Positions 16,874 to 24,867 of a stretch of DNA of 64,000 nucleotides are shown piece by piece; the first letter of the stretch is position 1; each line of letters starts with the position of its first letter. Source of the stretch: Bellilinea sp034411135 (GTDB lineage: Bacteria > Chloroflexota > Anaerolineae > Anaerolineales > Anaerolineaceae); contig DAOUMN010000003.1 of the NCBI GenBank assembly GCA_034411135.1, positions 140,149 to 204,148 of the forward strand, written 5' to 3'. The notes below the pieces were generated by a model, which saw only the letters and a program-made list of their open reading frames with translations, was not told where the DNA came from and searched no databases. A program made the translations under genes and the position numbers.

Positions 16874-17491
16874 CTAAGGGAGATTCAGGCGCGCCAGAAT
16901 GTTCTGGCGCAGCACGGTTTGCACCGCTTCGGCGGGCTGGCTGGCATCCACCACCACCCAGCGCTGCGGATCGGCAGCCGCCAGCTGGCGATAACCCTGG
17001 CGCACACGGTGGTGAAAGTCCGCGTCGTAGGCGTCCAGCCGGTTCCATTCGCTGGCAGCCTGTTTGCGGCGCAGCCCCTCAAGCGGGTCGATATCGAGCA
17101 AAAAGGTCAGGTTGGGCTGCAGCCCGCCGGTGGCAAAATCGAGCAGGCGGCGCAACACGTCCAGCTCCACGCCATGACCGTAACCCTGGTAGGCAAGGGT
17201 CGAGTCGGCGTAGCGGTCGCACAGGATGACCTTGCCCTGCGCCAGCGCCGGGCGGATCACCTCCTCCACCAGCTGGGCGCGCGCGGCAAGGAAAAGCAAA
17301 ATCTCGCTGCGTGGGTGCATGGCGGTATTGCCCAGGTTCATGAGAATCGCGCGCACCTGCTCGCTGATGGGCGTGCCGCCGGGTTCGCGCAGGGTGAGCG
17401 TCTGCCGCCCGGCTGCGCGCAAAAATTCCGCCAAAGCGTTGATCTGGGTGGTCTTGCCGCCGCCTTCGGGTCCTTCGAGGGTTATAAACAA
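16874..17491 (-). CDS. tmk: thymidylate kinase
   Basis: A 205-residue dTMP kinase. The P-loop is EGPEGGGKTTQ, the nucleotide-binding DRYADSTLAYQGYG and the LID region near the C-terminus are present. The start is placed at a TTG (17489-17491) because AAGGAG lies 11 nt upstream and the product then begins MFITLEGPEG, giving the normal family length; a longer reading would add about 31 residues unlike the family. It supplies dTDP for DNA synthesis. It is divergent from the HIT gene. Confidence 0.9.
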   Translation of the reverse strand: MFITLEGPEGGGKTTQINALAEFLRAAGRQTLTLREPGGTPISEQVRAILMNLGNTAMHPRSEILLFLAARAQLVEEVIRPALAQGKVILCDRYADSTLAYQGYGHGVELDVLRRLLDFATGGLQPNLTFLLDIDPLEGLRRKQAASEWNRLDAYDADFHHRVRQGYRQLAAADPQRWVVVDASQPAEAVQTVLRQNILARLNLP

Positions 17492-17641
17492 GAAAAGCCG
17501 AACTCCTTGCGATCTGCAGCGCCTGTCATTGGATCGAATTGTACCAGAGAAAGCCGCCAGCGAAGCGGGGTAATCTTTGGTCAAGTTCTACGGGTGGATA
17601 GGATTAAAAAATGGGACTGGCAATCCCCCCGGCGGCTGTGT

Positions 17642-17647
17642 TACAAT
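17642..17647 (+). promoter_or_regulatory. -10 box of a leaderless gene (17654)
   Basis: TACAAT ends 6 nt before the HIT-protein ATG, so the mRNA should start at or next to the initiation codon. No Shine-Dalgarno sequence is present. Confidence 0.5.
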
Positions 17648-17653
17648 CTGCCC

Positions 17654-18145
17654 ATGGAGCATCTCTGGTCGCCGTGGCGCATGAAATACATCCAGCAAAA
17701 TGATAAAGCCAACGACTGCGTCTTCTGCCTTGCCCCTCAACAAGCCGACAGTTCCGAAAATCTGATCATTGCCCGCGCCGAGCAGGCTTTTGTCATCCTC
17801 AATCGTTTCCCGTATACCAGTGGGCACATCATGGTGGTGCCGTTTGCCCACCAGCCCAGCCTGCCTCAGCTGGACGAAGCCACCCGGGCGGAGATGATGG
17901 AACTGGTCAACCGCGGTTTGCAGACGCTGCAGGCGGTTTATCAGCCGGAGGGCTTTAACCTGGGCGCTAACATCGGCGGTGTGGCAGGGGCGGGCATCGC
18001 CGAGCATTTTCACATTCACATCGTGCCGCGCTGGACGGGGGACACCAATTTCATGTCTACCCTGGCGGGGACGCGCGTGCTGCCCGAAGCGCTGGAAGAC
18101 AGTTACCGCCGCATTCGCGAGGGGTGGAAACAGCTCTTTTGGTGA
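17654..18145 (+). CDS. HIT family nucleotide hydrolase/phosphorylase
   Basis: A 163-residue histidine-triad protein. The catalytic motif HFHIHIVPRW covers His118, His120 and His122. An N-terminal CVFC (Cys22, Cys25) resembles the zinc-binding half-site seen in some HIT proteins. The form is that of bacterial Ap4A phosphorylase/HIT enzymes acting on dinucleoside polyphosphates or AMP conjugates. The start at 17654 is supported by the -10 box 6 nt upstream and the family-typical MEHLWSPWRMKYI beginning. Confidence 0.9.
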   Translation: MEHLWSPWRMKYIQQNDKANDCVFCLAPQQADSSENLIIARAEQAFVILNRFPYTSGHIMVVPFAHQPSLPQLDEATRAEMMELVNRGLQTLQAVYQPEGFNLGANIGGVAGAGIAEHFHIHIVPRWTGDTNFMSTLAGTRVLPEALEDSYRRIREGWKQLFW

Positions 18146-18278
18146 GCGAAAATACAGCCTAAGCGTTGCTCCCTGTGTTCTGCCTGCTCACACCGGCTGG
18201 CAAGCACACCAACACCACACCGGGCACCCCCGCGGGGTTGCCTCAACCATAATCATTAACCATCTCCGGAGACTCAGT

Positions 18279-18695
18279 ATGGCATCTACTACCGTTAAGT
18301 GGATCGGCAGCAAGCAATTCGTCGGCATCGATTCGACCAACCATTCGGTCGTCCTGTCCACAGCGGACGAGGGGGTGGGTATGAAGCCCTCCGAACTGCT
18401 GCTGGTTGCCCTGTCCGCCTGCACGGCGGTGGACGTGGTCAATATTCTGCAAAAAAAGCGCATCGAGCTGACCTTTTTAGAGATCAAAGCCGAGGGCGTG
18501 CAGGACAGCGACCCGCCGTGGACCTTTCGCAAGATTCACCTGCTCTATCGCCTGGGCGGCAAAGGATTGACCGCGGCGGCGGTCGAACAAGCCATTCACC
18601 TGTCCGAGGAGAAGTACTGCTCGGTTTCCAACACGGTGCGCGGGGTGGCGGAGATCACCACCGCGTATGAATTGGTCGGCGAATCGGCGGGTTGA
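18279..18695 (+). CDS. OsmC family peroxiredoxin-like protein
   Basis: A 138-residue OsmC/Ohr-fold protein. Both redox cysteines are present, Cys48 in LSACTAVDV and Cys114 in EKYCSVSNT, so thiol-dependent hydroperoxide reduction is expected. The spacing fits the OsmC/YhfA branch rather than classical Ohr. The ATG at 18279 is preceded by CCGGAG. No regulator is adjacent. Confidence 0.9.
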   Translation: MASTTVKWIGSKQFVGIDSTNHSVVLSTADEGVGMKPSELLLVALSACTAVDVVNILQKKRIELTFLEIKAEGVQDSDPPWTFRKIHLLYRLGGKGLTAAAVEQAIHLSEEKYCSVSNTVRGVAEITTAYELVGESAG

Positions 18696-18814
18696 GCCGG
18701 GCGCGCGGGCAGAGGTCTGCCATGCGTATCCCCTTGGCACGCTTCGGCAAGCTGAGGCATGGATGGGGCTGGATTTAACCCTCTACTGTCAGCCTGAAAA
18801 GCTGCGCCGGGGAG

Positions 18815-18820
18815 TATAAT
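18815..18820 (+). promoter_or_regulatory. -10 box of a leaderless gene (18829)
   Basis: TATAAT ends 8 nt before the ATG of the GNAT gene at 18829. The interval has no Shine-Dalgarno sequence, which fits a leaderless mRNA. Confidence 0.55.
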
Positions 18821-18828
18821 GGTACGGT

Positions 18829-19404
18829 ATGGATACCCAATCCCCTCCCCCTGAATTTTTGGAAACTGAGCGGCTGATCCTGCGTCCGCTGGAAACGCGC
18901 GACGCGCCCGGCTTGCTGGCGCTCTACAGCATGCCGGAAGTGACCGCCTACATCGATGTACCCGCCATGGCCCAACCCGCGGATGCCGAGGGCTGGATTG
19001 CCCGCCTGACCGAGATGCAGCGCGGCGGCAGCGGTTTGCGCTGGGGCGCATTTGACCGCGAAAGCGGCGATCTGATCGGTACGTGCGGCTTTCACCACTG
19101 GGATGCTGCCCGCTTCCGCGCCGAGATGAGTTACGACCTCAGCCCGCGCTACTGGGGGCAGGGCTACATGCGCGAAGCACTGCAAGCCGTGCTGGCGTTT
19201 GGCTTTGAGCAAATGAGACTTCACCGCGTCGAGGCAATGGTCGACCCGGACGATACCCGTTCGCAAAATCTGCTCTACGGTTTGGGCTTTAAAATGGAAG
19301 GCATCCTGCGCGACCACGATTACATCCGTGGACGCTTTCAAGACGACATGGTGTTTGCGCTGTTGGAGGGGGATTGGAATACAGCCCGCGCGGCGTTCAA
19401 ATGA
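18829..19404 (+). CDS. RimJ/RimL-type GNAT acetyltransferase
   Basis: A 191-residue GNAT protein. It opens with the typical FLETERLILRPLETRDAP, has the acetyl-CoA loop region YWGQGYMREAL near residue 105, and ends with NLLYGLGFKMEGILRDH. This is the subfamily acetylating N-termini of ribosomal proteins or small amines; the substrate is not predictable. Its 3' end overlaps the convergent LysR gene by 8 bp. Confidence 0.88.
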   Translation: MDTQSPPPEFLETERLILRPLETRDAPGLLALYSMPEVTAYIDVPAMAQPADAEGWIARLTEMQRGGSGLRWGAFDRESGDLIGTCGFHHWDAARFRAEMSYDLSPRYWGQGYMREALQAVLAFGFEQMRLHRVEAMVDPDDTRSQNLLYGLGFKMEGILRDHDYIRGRFQDDMVFALLEGDWNTARAAFK

Positions 19405-20344
19405 CCAGTTTTTCCACCTGCGGGTAGGAGGACAGCTCCGCTTGAATTGCCTCCTGCTGCGAAAAGACAAATTCCCAGAAAGCCATCGCTGCACTGCCGC
19501 CCGGGTTGAGACGGTGGCGGCACATGTAAATCTCCTGCTCAAAGGTCACGCCGCGCACCTGGATGATGGCAATATTGTGCAGCGCCAGGTGATGCAGCAC
19601 CATCTGGGAGACAAAACCAACCCCCACCCCGCGCTGGACGGCAATGGCAATCGCTTCCGAATTGCCCATGCGCAGCACTACCGGCAGGTCGTGGATGTTG
19701 ATGCCGCGCTTTGCCAGCACCGCCTTGACCACTCGGTAGGTGCCGGCGCTTTCCTCGCGCAGCACAAAACGCTCGCTGCGCAGTTCTTCCAGTTCGATCT
19801 CGCCGCGGTTTGCCCAGGGGTGGTCGGCGGGGACGATCAGGCGGATTGGGTCGGTGATGAACGGGCGAAATTCGTAATGGTGGTCGAATTCGTCGATGCT
19901 GCTGGAAAAGGCAAACTGCGCCTCGCCTTTTTCGAGTAATTCCAGCGCAGCGGGGCGGGCAACCACCAGGCACTGCGCGCTGACCCGCGGGTAGGTGCGC
20001 AAAAAATTCCCCACCACCACCGGCAGCACGTACTTGCCCGGCGTGGTGCTGCAGGCGATGGTCAATTGACCGCTGATCTGCCCGCGGTTATTGTCCACCA
20101 GTTCGCGCGCGCGCAGGTTGAGCGTGACCAGCTGGCGGGCGAGCGGCAAAAAGGCGGCTCCGGCGTCACTCAGTTGCAGTTTGCGCCCGTTGCGCAGGAA
20201 GAGCGGCTCGCCCAGTTGGGCTTCCAGCGCCTGGATGTTCTGGGTGATGCCGGGCTGCGAAAGGTTCAACTTGCGGGCAGCCTGCGAAAAGTTGAGCAAT
20301 TCAGCGGCAACGATGAACACACGCAATTGGTGGGGGTCAAACAT
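19397..20344 (-). CDS. LysR family transcriptional regulator
   Basis: A 315-residue LysR-type regulator. The winged HTH (about residues 4-62: LRVFIVAAE...FSQAARKLNLSQ) is followed by a periplasmic-binding-like effector domain. The ATG at 20344 is chosen over a TTG two codons upstream because GAGGAG lies 11 nt before it. It is divergent from the multiheme cytochrome gene, and a palindromic LysR-type box sits in the shared intergenic region, so it is the likely regulator of the cytochrome-rhodanese locus. The effector is unknown. Confidence 0.92.
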   Translation of the reverse strand: MFDPHQLRVFIVAAELLNFSQAARKLNLSQPGITQNIQALEAQLGEPLFLRNGRKLQLSDAGAAFLPLARQLVTLNLRARELVDNNRGQISGQLTIACSTTPGKYVLPVVVGNFLRTYPRVSAQCLVVARPAALELLEKGEAQFAFSSSIDEFDHHYEFRPFITDPIRLIVPADHPWANRGEIELEELRSERFVLREESAGTYRVVKAVLAKRGINIHDLPVVLRMGNSEAIAIAVQRGVGVGFVSQMVLHHLALHNIAIIQVRGVTFEQEIYMCRHRLNPGGSAAMAFWEFVFSQQEAIQAELSSYPQVEKLVI

Positions 20345-20446
20345 GGGCAAAAACTCCTCGATTCACAATCTGTACAAAGATGATCAATGAAGGCCCGGGC
20401 TGTTCATTCGCCCTGCAGAATGAAAACGATTGCAACAGATTTAATT

Positions 20447-20461
20447 ATAAGCAATGCTTAT
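20447..20461. promoter_or_regulatory. candidate LysR operator
   Basis: ATAAGCA-A-TGCTTAT is a perfect 7-bp inverted repeat with a 1-nt centre and fits the T-N11-A pattern of LysR boxes. It lies in the 229-bp AT-rich gap between the LysR gene and the cytochrome gene, about 100 nt from the former and 113 nt from the latter. Confidence 0.55.
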
Positions 20462-20573
20462 CGAATTTTATCATGGGTTGCGATAATAGATTGTGACAAT
20501 TTACACTAACCAACACATTAAACAAAACTTAAAATAAATGAACCAAATGTAATCTCCGAAATAGGAGTGTTTT

Positions 20574-20825
20574 ATGGGAAAAATCCGCTTATGGCTTGGC
20601 ATGGCAGGGCTGCTCGTCCTGCTGGCTGCCTGCGCGCGCTCACCCCAGCCCACCCCAACGGCGCAAGTTGAACAGCCAGTTGCCCCAGCGGCGTCACCGA
20701 CCCCGGCGGCAACCGCCGTCGCGCAGGTGGACTACTGCGTTGAGTGTCACACCGACAAGGATCGCCTGATCGAAACCGCCAAGCCCGAAGAGGTGGTGGT
20801 CGAAGAATCCGAAGGGGCTGGCTGA
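20574..20825 (+). CDS. N-terminal part of multiheme cytochrome lipoprotein, ends at in-frame UGA
   Basis: An 83-residue product with a lipoprotein signal (lipobox LLAAC), a Pro/Thr/Ala linker and one heme motif, CVECH. It ends in SEGAG followed by UGA (20823-20825). The frame continues without shift into the next segment, which has ten more heme motifs but no export signal. That makes this almost certainly the 5' end of one gene rather than a separate gene. TAGGAG upstream supports the start. The UGA is read as selenocysteine, a nonsense mutation of a Trp or other codon, or a sequence error; see the hairpin entry. Confidence 0.75.
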   Translation: MGKIRLWLGMAGLLVLLAACARSPQPTPTAQVEQPVAPAASPTPAATAVAQVDYCVECHTDKDRLIETAKPEEVVVEESEGAG

Positions 20826-20852
20826 GGGGGCGAAGTGGCTCCGTTGGAGCCA
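20823..20852 (+). promoter_or_regulatory. in-frame UGA with SECIS-like hairpin
   Basis: After the UGA at 20823-20825 come 10 nt, then TGGCTCC (20836-20842), loop GTT (20843-20845) and GGAGCCA (20846-20852), a perfect 7-bp stem. The distance from UGA to the apical loop is 17 nt and the loop starts with G. Both are within the known loose consensus for bacterial SECIS elements as I recall it. This is suggestive, not proof; short GC hairpins also arise by chance in GC-rich coding DNA. Confidence 0.45.
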
Positions 20853-21938
20853 TGGGAGAAAGTTCTGGTCAGCCTGGGTTTCCTCGAATCGACCCATGGG
20901 CAGTACACCTGTGTACAGTGCCACGGCGGCACCCAATCGCCGGATAAGGACACTGCCCACCAGGGACTGCTTGCCAATCCAGTCACCGATGGTGTTGGAC
21001 GCTGCGACCGCTGCCACAGCGAAATCATGGCGGAATTCCCCAACAGCCTGCACGCCTCGCTTTCCGGCTACCCGGTAGCCATGCAGGCGCGCAGCGTGCC
21101 GGAAAATCACCCGGCGTTGGCGGAAGCCTACAATAACCATTGTTCCAAGTGCCACAGCTCGTGCACCGACTGCCACCTGACCCAGCCGCAGCACCTGGGC
21201 GGCGGATTCCTGGATGGGCACAATTTTGTCAAGACCCCGCCGATGACACGCACCTGCACCGGCTGCCATGGCACACGGGTCGGGGATGAGTATCTGGGCA
21301 AGCACGAGGGCATTCCCGGCGATGTGCACTTCCGCGTTGGGCGGATGAACTGCGTTGCCTGCCACAGCGGCGAATCGCTGCACAGCACGCCCGCCGATGC
21401 GCGCGGCAACCGCTACTGGGGCGAACAGTCGCCTGCCTGCACGACCTGTCACACCACCATCGGTCAGCGCGGCGATCCGATCCTGCAGCACACCATCCAC
21501 GGCGATGCGCTCTCCTGCCAGGTGTGCCACTCGGTGCAGTACACCTCGTGCGATGGCTGCCATGTTGCCATCAGCGATACTACTGGCAAACCGTTCTTCC
21601 GCACCGAGGCAACCTACCTGACCTTCTTCATCGGCAGGAACCCGCTCGACAACCAGAATCGCCCGTACGAATATGTGCCGGTGCGCCACGTGCCGGTTGC
21701 GCCGACCAGCTACGAATACTACGGCGAAAACCTGCTGCCTAACTTCAATCTGCGCCCGACCTGGATGTACGCCACCCCGCACAACATCCAGCGCAAGACA
21801 CCCCAAAACCAGTCGTGCAACAGCTGTCATGGCAATGCGGATATTTTCCTGACGGCTGACAAGGTCAAGCCCGAAGAATTGGAAGCCAATCGCAGAGTGA
21901 TTGTCGAAGAGATCCCTGCACCAATGCCGGGTCAATAA
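20835..21938 (+). CDS. decaheme c-type cytochrome segment (C-terminal part of an 11-heme protein)
   Basis: A 367-residue segment with ten CxxCH heme-binding motifs (CVQCH, CDRCH, CSKCH, CTDCH, CTGCH, CVACH, CTTCH, CQVCH, CDGCH, CNSCH) and many free His that could be distal ligands. A GTG at 20835 could start translation, but without a signal peptide the apo-protein would stay in the cytoplasm, where c-heme is not attached. Read through the UGA it joins the upstream lipoprotein part to give an 11-heme surface electron carrier. A tetra-rhodanese lipoprotein gene follows after 27 bp, implying a shared role, perhaps in sulfur or selenium oxyanion redox. Confidence 0.85.
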   Translation: MAPLEPWEKVLVSLGFLESTHGQYTCVQCHGGTQSPDKDTAHQGLLANPVTDGVGRCDRCHSEIMAEFPNSLHASLSGYPVAMQARSVPENHPALAEAYNNHCSKCHSSCTDCHLTQPQHLGGGFLDGHNFVKTPPMTRTCTGCHGTRVGDEYLGKHEGIPGDVHFRVGRMNCVACHSGESLHSTPADARGNRYWGEQSPACTTCHTTIGQRGDPILQHTIHGDALSCQVCHSVQYTSCDGCHVAISDTTGKPFFRTEATYLTFFIGRNPLDNQNRPYEYVPVRHVPVAPTSYEYYGENLLPNFNLRPTWMYATPHNIQRKTPQNQSCNSCHGNADIFLTADKVKPEELEANRRVIVEEIPAPMPGQ

Positions 21939-21965
21939 TTCTATTTCCACGAAGAGGAAGAGAGA

Positions 21966-23699
21966 ATGAATCGCAAGCTTGCATTACCCGTAATTCTGAT
22001 CGTTCTGCTCAGTCTGGTGCTGAGCGCCTGCGCTCCGGCGGCAACCCCCACCGCAGCGCCAGTTGTTCAACCCACCACCCCGCCGGTGGTCGAACCGACC
22101 GCCGCACCAACCGAAGAACCTCAGCCCGAACTGGATATCCAGGCGCTGTGGAGCGGTCTGATCGCGGAACTGCCCGCCGACAAGGGCTACGGCACGGTGG
22201 CGGCTGCCAAGTTGAATGAGGAACTGGTCGAAAAAGCGCCCTTCCTGCTGGATGTGCGCGAGCCCGCCGAAGTCGAAAAGGACGGCTACATCGAAGGCAG
22301 TGTCAACATTCCGGTGCGCCAGTTGATGGATAATCTGGATAAACTGCCCGCCATGGATCAACCCATTGTGATCTACTGCGCCTCGGGGCATCGCGGTGGC
22401 TTTGCCCTGGCAGCCCTCAAACTGCTGGGCTACACCAACGTGCGCAACCTGGCTGGCGGCATCGGCGCGTGGAAGAAAGCCGAACTGCCAGTGGTTACCG
22501 GTTCGCTGCCCGCCGCGCCCGCGGCTGGCACTGCCCCCGAAATCAAAGATCAGGCGCTGTACGACCTGTTCGCTGACTTCTTCGCCAACCTGCCAGATGG
22601 TTTCTTCACCACCAAAGCCGACAAACTCAACGCCGACCTGGTGGAAGGCAAAGCGTTGACCCTGGTGGACATCCGCCGCGAAGACGAATACCAGAAAAAC
22701 GGTTACATTGCTGGCGCGGTCAACCTGCCGTTTGAAACCTTGTTTGCCAACCTGGACAAACTGCCTGCCAAAGATGCCCCAATGGTGATCTACTGCGTTT
22801 CCGGTCATCGCGGCTCGGTGGCAGCGATGGGTCTGCGCTTGCTGGGCTACACCAACGTGGTCAACCTGGCGGGCGGCATCAATGCCTGGAAGGGCGCCGG
22901 ATTTGCGCTGGAAGGTGTGGTTGACTGGAATGTGCTGTGGGGTGAGTTCCTCGCCAGCCTGCCGGAAGGCTTCTACACCACCACGGCCGCCAATCTGAAT
23001 ACTGCCCTGGCGGAAAATCCGCCCTTCGTGTTGGATGTGCGCGAAGCTTCCGAACTGGAAAAGGACGGCTATATTGAAGGTGCGGTGCACATCCCGGTGC
23101 GCGAGCTGCTCGACAACCTGGATAAACTCCCCGCCCAGGATCAGCCGATTGTTATCTACTGCGCCTCGGGTCATCGCGGCGGCTTTGCCCTGGCAGCCCT
23201 GCGCATGCTCGGCTACACCCATGTGGTCAACCTGGGTGGTGGTTTGAACGCCTGGAAGAAAGCCGAACTGCCGGTAGTGACGGGCAGCATGCCCGCTGCA
23301 GCCGCAGCCGGAACCGCCCCGGCGGTGGATGCGCTGCGCCTGGAAGGTTTGAAAGCCTTCTTTGCCGGTCTGCCGGAAGGTTTTGGAACCATCCGCGCGG
23401 GTGACCTGAACGTTGTGCTGGGAGAAGACGCCAAGCCGTTCGTTCTGGATGTGCGCACGGTCAAAGAATTCACCGAAGAAGGGCACATTGAGGGCTCGGT
23501 TAATGTGCCGATCAATGACGTGTGGAACCAGCTGGCTCAATTGCCTGCCAAAGATGCCAAAATTGTGGTGGTGTGCAAGTCCGGTCACCGCGGCGCGATC
23601 GTGATGATGGCACTGCGCATGAACGGTTACACCGACGTGGTTAACCTGGCGGGCGGCACCAATGCCTGGGTGGCTGCCGAACTGCCGCTGGTCAAGTAA
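21966..23699 (+). CDS. lipoprotein with four rhodanese domains
   Basis: A 577-residue lipoprotein (lipobox LVLSAC, Cys22) with a Pro/Thr linker and four tandem rhodanese homology domains. Each keeps the catalytic cysteine and loop: CASGHRG (Cys138), CVSGHRG (Cys277), CASGHRG (Cys399) and CKSGHRG (Cys537). Domains 1 and 3 are close copies, domains 2 and 4 more divergent. Rhodaneses carry sulfur (or selenium) as persulfide; anchoring outside the membrane next to a multiheme cytochrome suggests handling of extracellular polysulfide, thiosulfate or selenium species. GAGGAAGAGAG upstream is the ribosome-binding site. Confidence 0.92.
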   Translation: MNRKLALPVILIVLLSLVLSACAPAATPTAAPVVQPTTPPVVEPTAAPTEEPQPELDIQALWSGLIAELPADKGYGTVAAAKLNEELVEKAPFLLDVREPAEVEKDGYIEGSVNIPVRQLMDNLDKLPAMDQPIVIYCASGHRGGFALAALKLLGYTNVRNLAGGIGAWKKAELPVVTGSLPAAPAAGTAPEIKDQALYDLFADFFANLPDGFFTTKADKLNADLVEGKALTLVDIRREDEYQKNGYIAGAVNLPFETLFANLDKLPAKDAPMVIYCVSGHRGSVAAMGLRLLGYTNVVNLAGGINAWKGAGFALEGVVDWNVLWGEFLASLPEGFYTTTAANLNTALAENPPFVLDVREASELEKDGYIEGAVHIPVRELLDNLDKLPAQDQPIVIYCASGHRGGFALAALRMLGYTHVVNLGGGLNAWKKAELPVVTGSMPAAAAAGTAPAVDALRLEGLKAFFAGLPEGFGTIRAGDLNVVLGEDAKPFVLDVRTVKEFTEEGHIEGSVNVPINDVWNQLAQLPAKDAKIVVVCKSGHRGAIVMMALRMNGYTDVVNLAGGTNAWVAAELPLVK

Positions 23700-23723
23700 G
23701 CGGCTGATGAATTGAAATCCGAA

Positions 23724-23750
23724 GCGGGCGGCGCAGCCGCGCCGCCCGCT
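23724..23750 (+). repeat. GC hairpin after the rhodanese gene
   Basis: AGCGGGCGGCGC and GCGCCGCCCGCT form a perfect 12-bp stem with a very short loop. It lies about 24 nt after the stop codon and just before the intrinsic terminator, and may block 3' exonucleases. Confidence 0.5.
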
Positions 23751-23770
23751 GCTGCACGGACAGCCGCGCA

Positions 23771-23814
23771 CAACCCGCTGCTTTATGGGGAAAAAGCAGC
23801 GGGTTGGTTTTTTA
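23771..23814 (+). terminator. intrinsic terminator of the cytochrome-rhodanese operon
   Basis: CAACCCGCTGCTTT (23771-23784) and AAAGCAGCGGGTTG (23793-23806) make a perfect 14-bp stem with an 8-nt loop, followed by GTTTTTTAAA. This is the clearest intrinsic terminator in the window. Confidence 0.85.
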
Positions 23815-23815
23815 A

Positions 23816-23836
23816 ATATGTCATAAAATGACATAT
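23816..23836. promoter_or_regulatory. candidate operator of the WYL regulator
   Basis: ATATGTCAT-AAA-ATGACATAT is a perfect 9-bp inverted repeat with a 3-nt centre, 32 nt before the start of the WYL-domain regulator gene. Its position suggests autoregulation. Confidence 0.6.
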
Positions 23837-23868
23837 ATATCCCTTATGATGATGTCAGAAGGTGTCCG

Positions 23869-24867
23869 ATGAACCATACTGCCACGCGCCTGATCACCCT
23901 GATTTTTCTGCTCGAACGCCAGCCGGGACAAAAAGCCGCTGACCTGGCTGCCCGGCTGGGCGTGTCGGTGCGCACCCTGCACCGCTACTTTGCCATGCTG
24001 GACGAACTGGGCTTGCCGGTGTATGCCGAACGCGGACCGTACGGTGGTTTTTCACTGCTGCGTGGCTATAAACTGCCCCCACTGGTGTTCACCCCTCAAG
24101 AGGCAGTGGCACTCTCTCTGGGAGTCAGCCTGGTGAGCGAATTGTGGGGACAGCTCTACCACGAGGCAGCCCAGGGCGCGCTCGCCCGGCTGGAAAACGT
24201 GCTGCCTGACGAACAGCGCCATGAGATTGCCTGGGCGCGCCGCTCGTTGGCGGTTGCCGGAATGCACCGCGTTGATCTGCAATCCGCCCTGCCGCTGCTG
24301 GAAAAACTACGCCGGGCTGTGCGCGAATCGCGCCGGGTGAACATGATCTATTCCTCCGCCAGCCACCCGCATGGCATCCAGCGTGACCTGGACCCCTATG
24401 CGCTCATCCACCGCTGGGGCTGGTGGTACGTGGCTGGTTACTGCCATCTGCGCCGCGCCGTGCGCACGTTCCGCCTCGACCGCATCCAGCAGCTCGATCT
24501 GAGCGGGCAGGTGTTCACGCCGCCGCCGGAGTTCGATGTGCACACCTACCTGGCGCAGGACTGGCAGGGCGCGCCGCTGGTTCAGGTGCGCATGCGCTTC
24601 ATGCCCGAATATGCCCATCTGGCAGACTACGGCGGCGGCTACTGGCAGGCGCGCGAGCCCCAGGCGGATGGTTCGCTGGTGGTCACCTTCCATGCTCCCG
24701 ATCTGTATGCCGCCGCAGGCAGCGTACTGGCGTATGGCGCCACCGTGGTTGCGCTCGACCCGCCCGAAGTATGCCAGCTGGTGCGTCAATGGGCGCAGGC
24801 GACACTGAAACTGTATCCTGATTCGGATGATGAAAAACGAGAGGAGCAACATGACCCAGGCATATGA
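23869..24867 (+). CDS. HTH-WYL domain transcriptional regulator
   Basis: A 332-residue regulator. An N-terminal DeoR-type HTH (about residues 5-60, RLGVSVRTLHRYFAMLDELG) is followed by a WYL domain (about 140-225: ALIHRWGWWYVAGYCHL...TFRLDRIQQL) and a C-terminal extension domain. This is the YafY-like group, which senses ligands through the WYL fold. The last 17 bp overlap the GNAT gene, so regulator, GNAT and GyrI-like genes form an operon, a combination common for xenobiotic-response modules. Confidence 0.9.
   Translation: MNHTATRLITLIFLLERQPGQKAADLAARLGVSVRTLHRYFAMLDELGLPVYAERGPYGGFSLLRGYKLPPLVFTPQEAVALSLGVSLVSELWGQLYHEAAQGALARLENVLPDEQRHEIAWARRSLAVAGMHRVDLQSALPLLEKLRRAVRESRRVNMIYSSASHPHGIQRDLDPYALIHRWGWWYVAGYCHLRRAVRTFRLDRIQQLDLSGQVFTPPPEFDVHTYLAQDWQGAPLVQVRMRFMPEYAHLADYGGGYWQAREPQADGSLVVTFHAPDLYAAAGSVLAYGATVVALDPPEVCQLVRQWAQATLKLYPDSDDEKREEQHDPGI

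Noticed and set aside
16601..17653. Upstream extension of the HIT gene frame
   Set aside because: It crosses the tmk gene on the other strand and a -10 box lies directly before the ATG at 17654.
21984..23834. 616-codon minus-strand frame opposite the rhodanese gene
   Set aside because: Gln/His-rich translation typical of antisense frames; the plus strand has four intact rhodanese domains.
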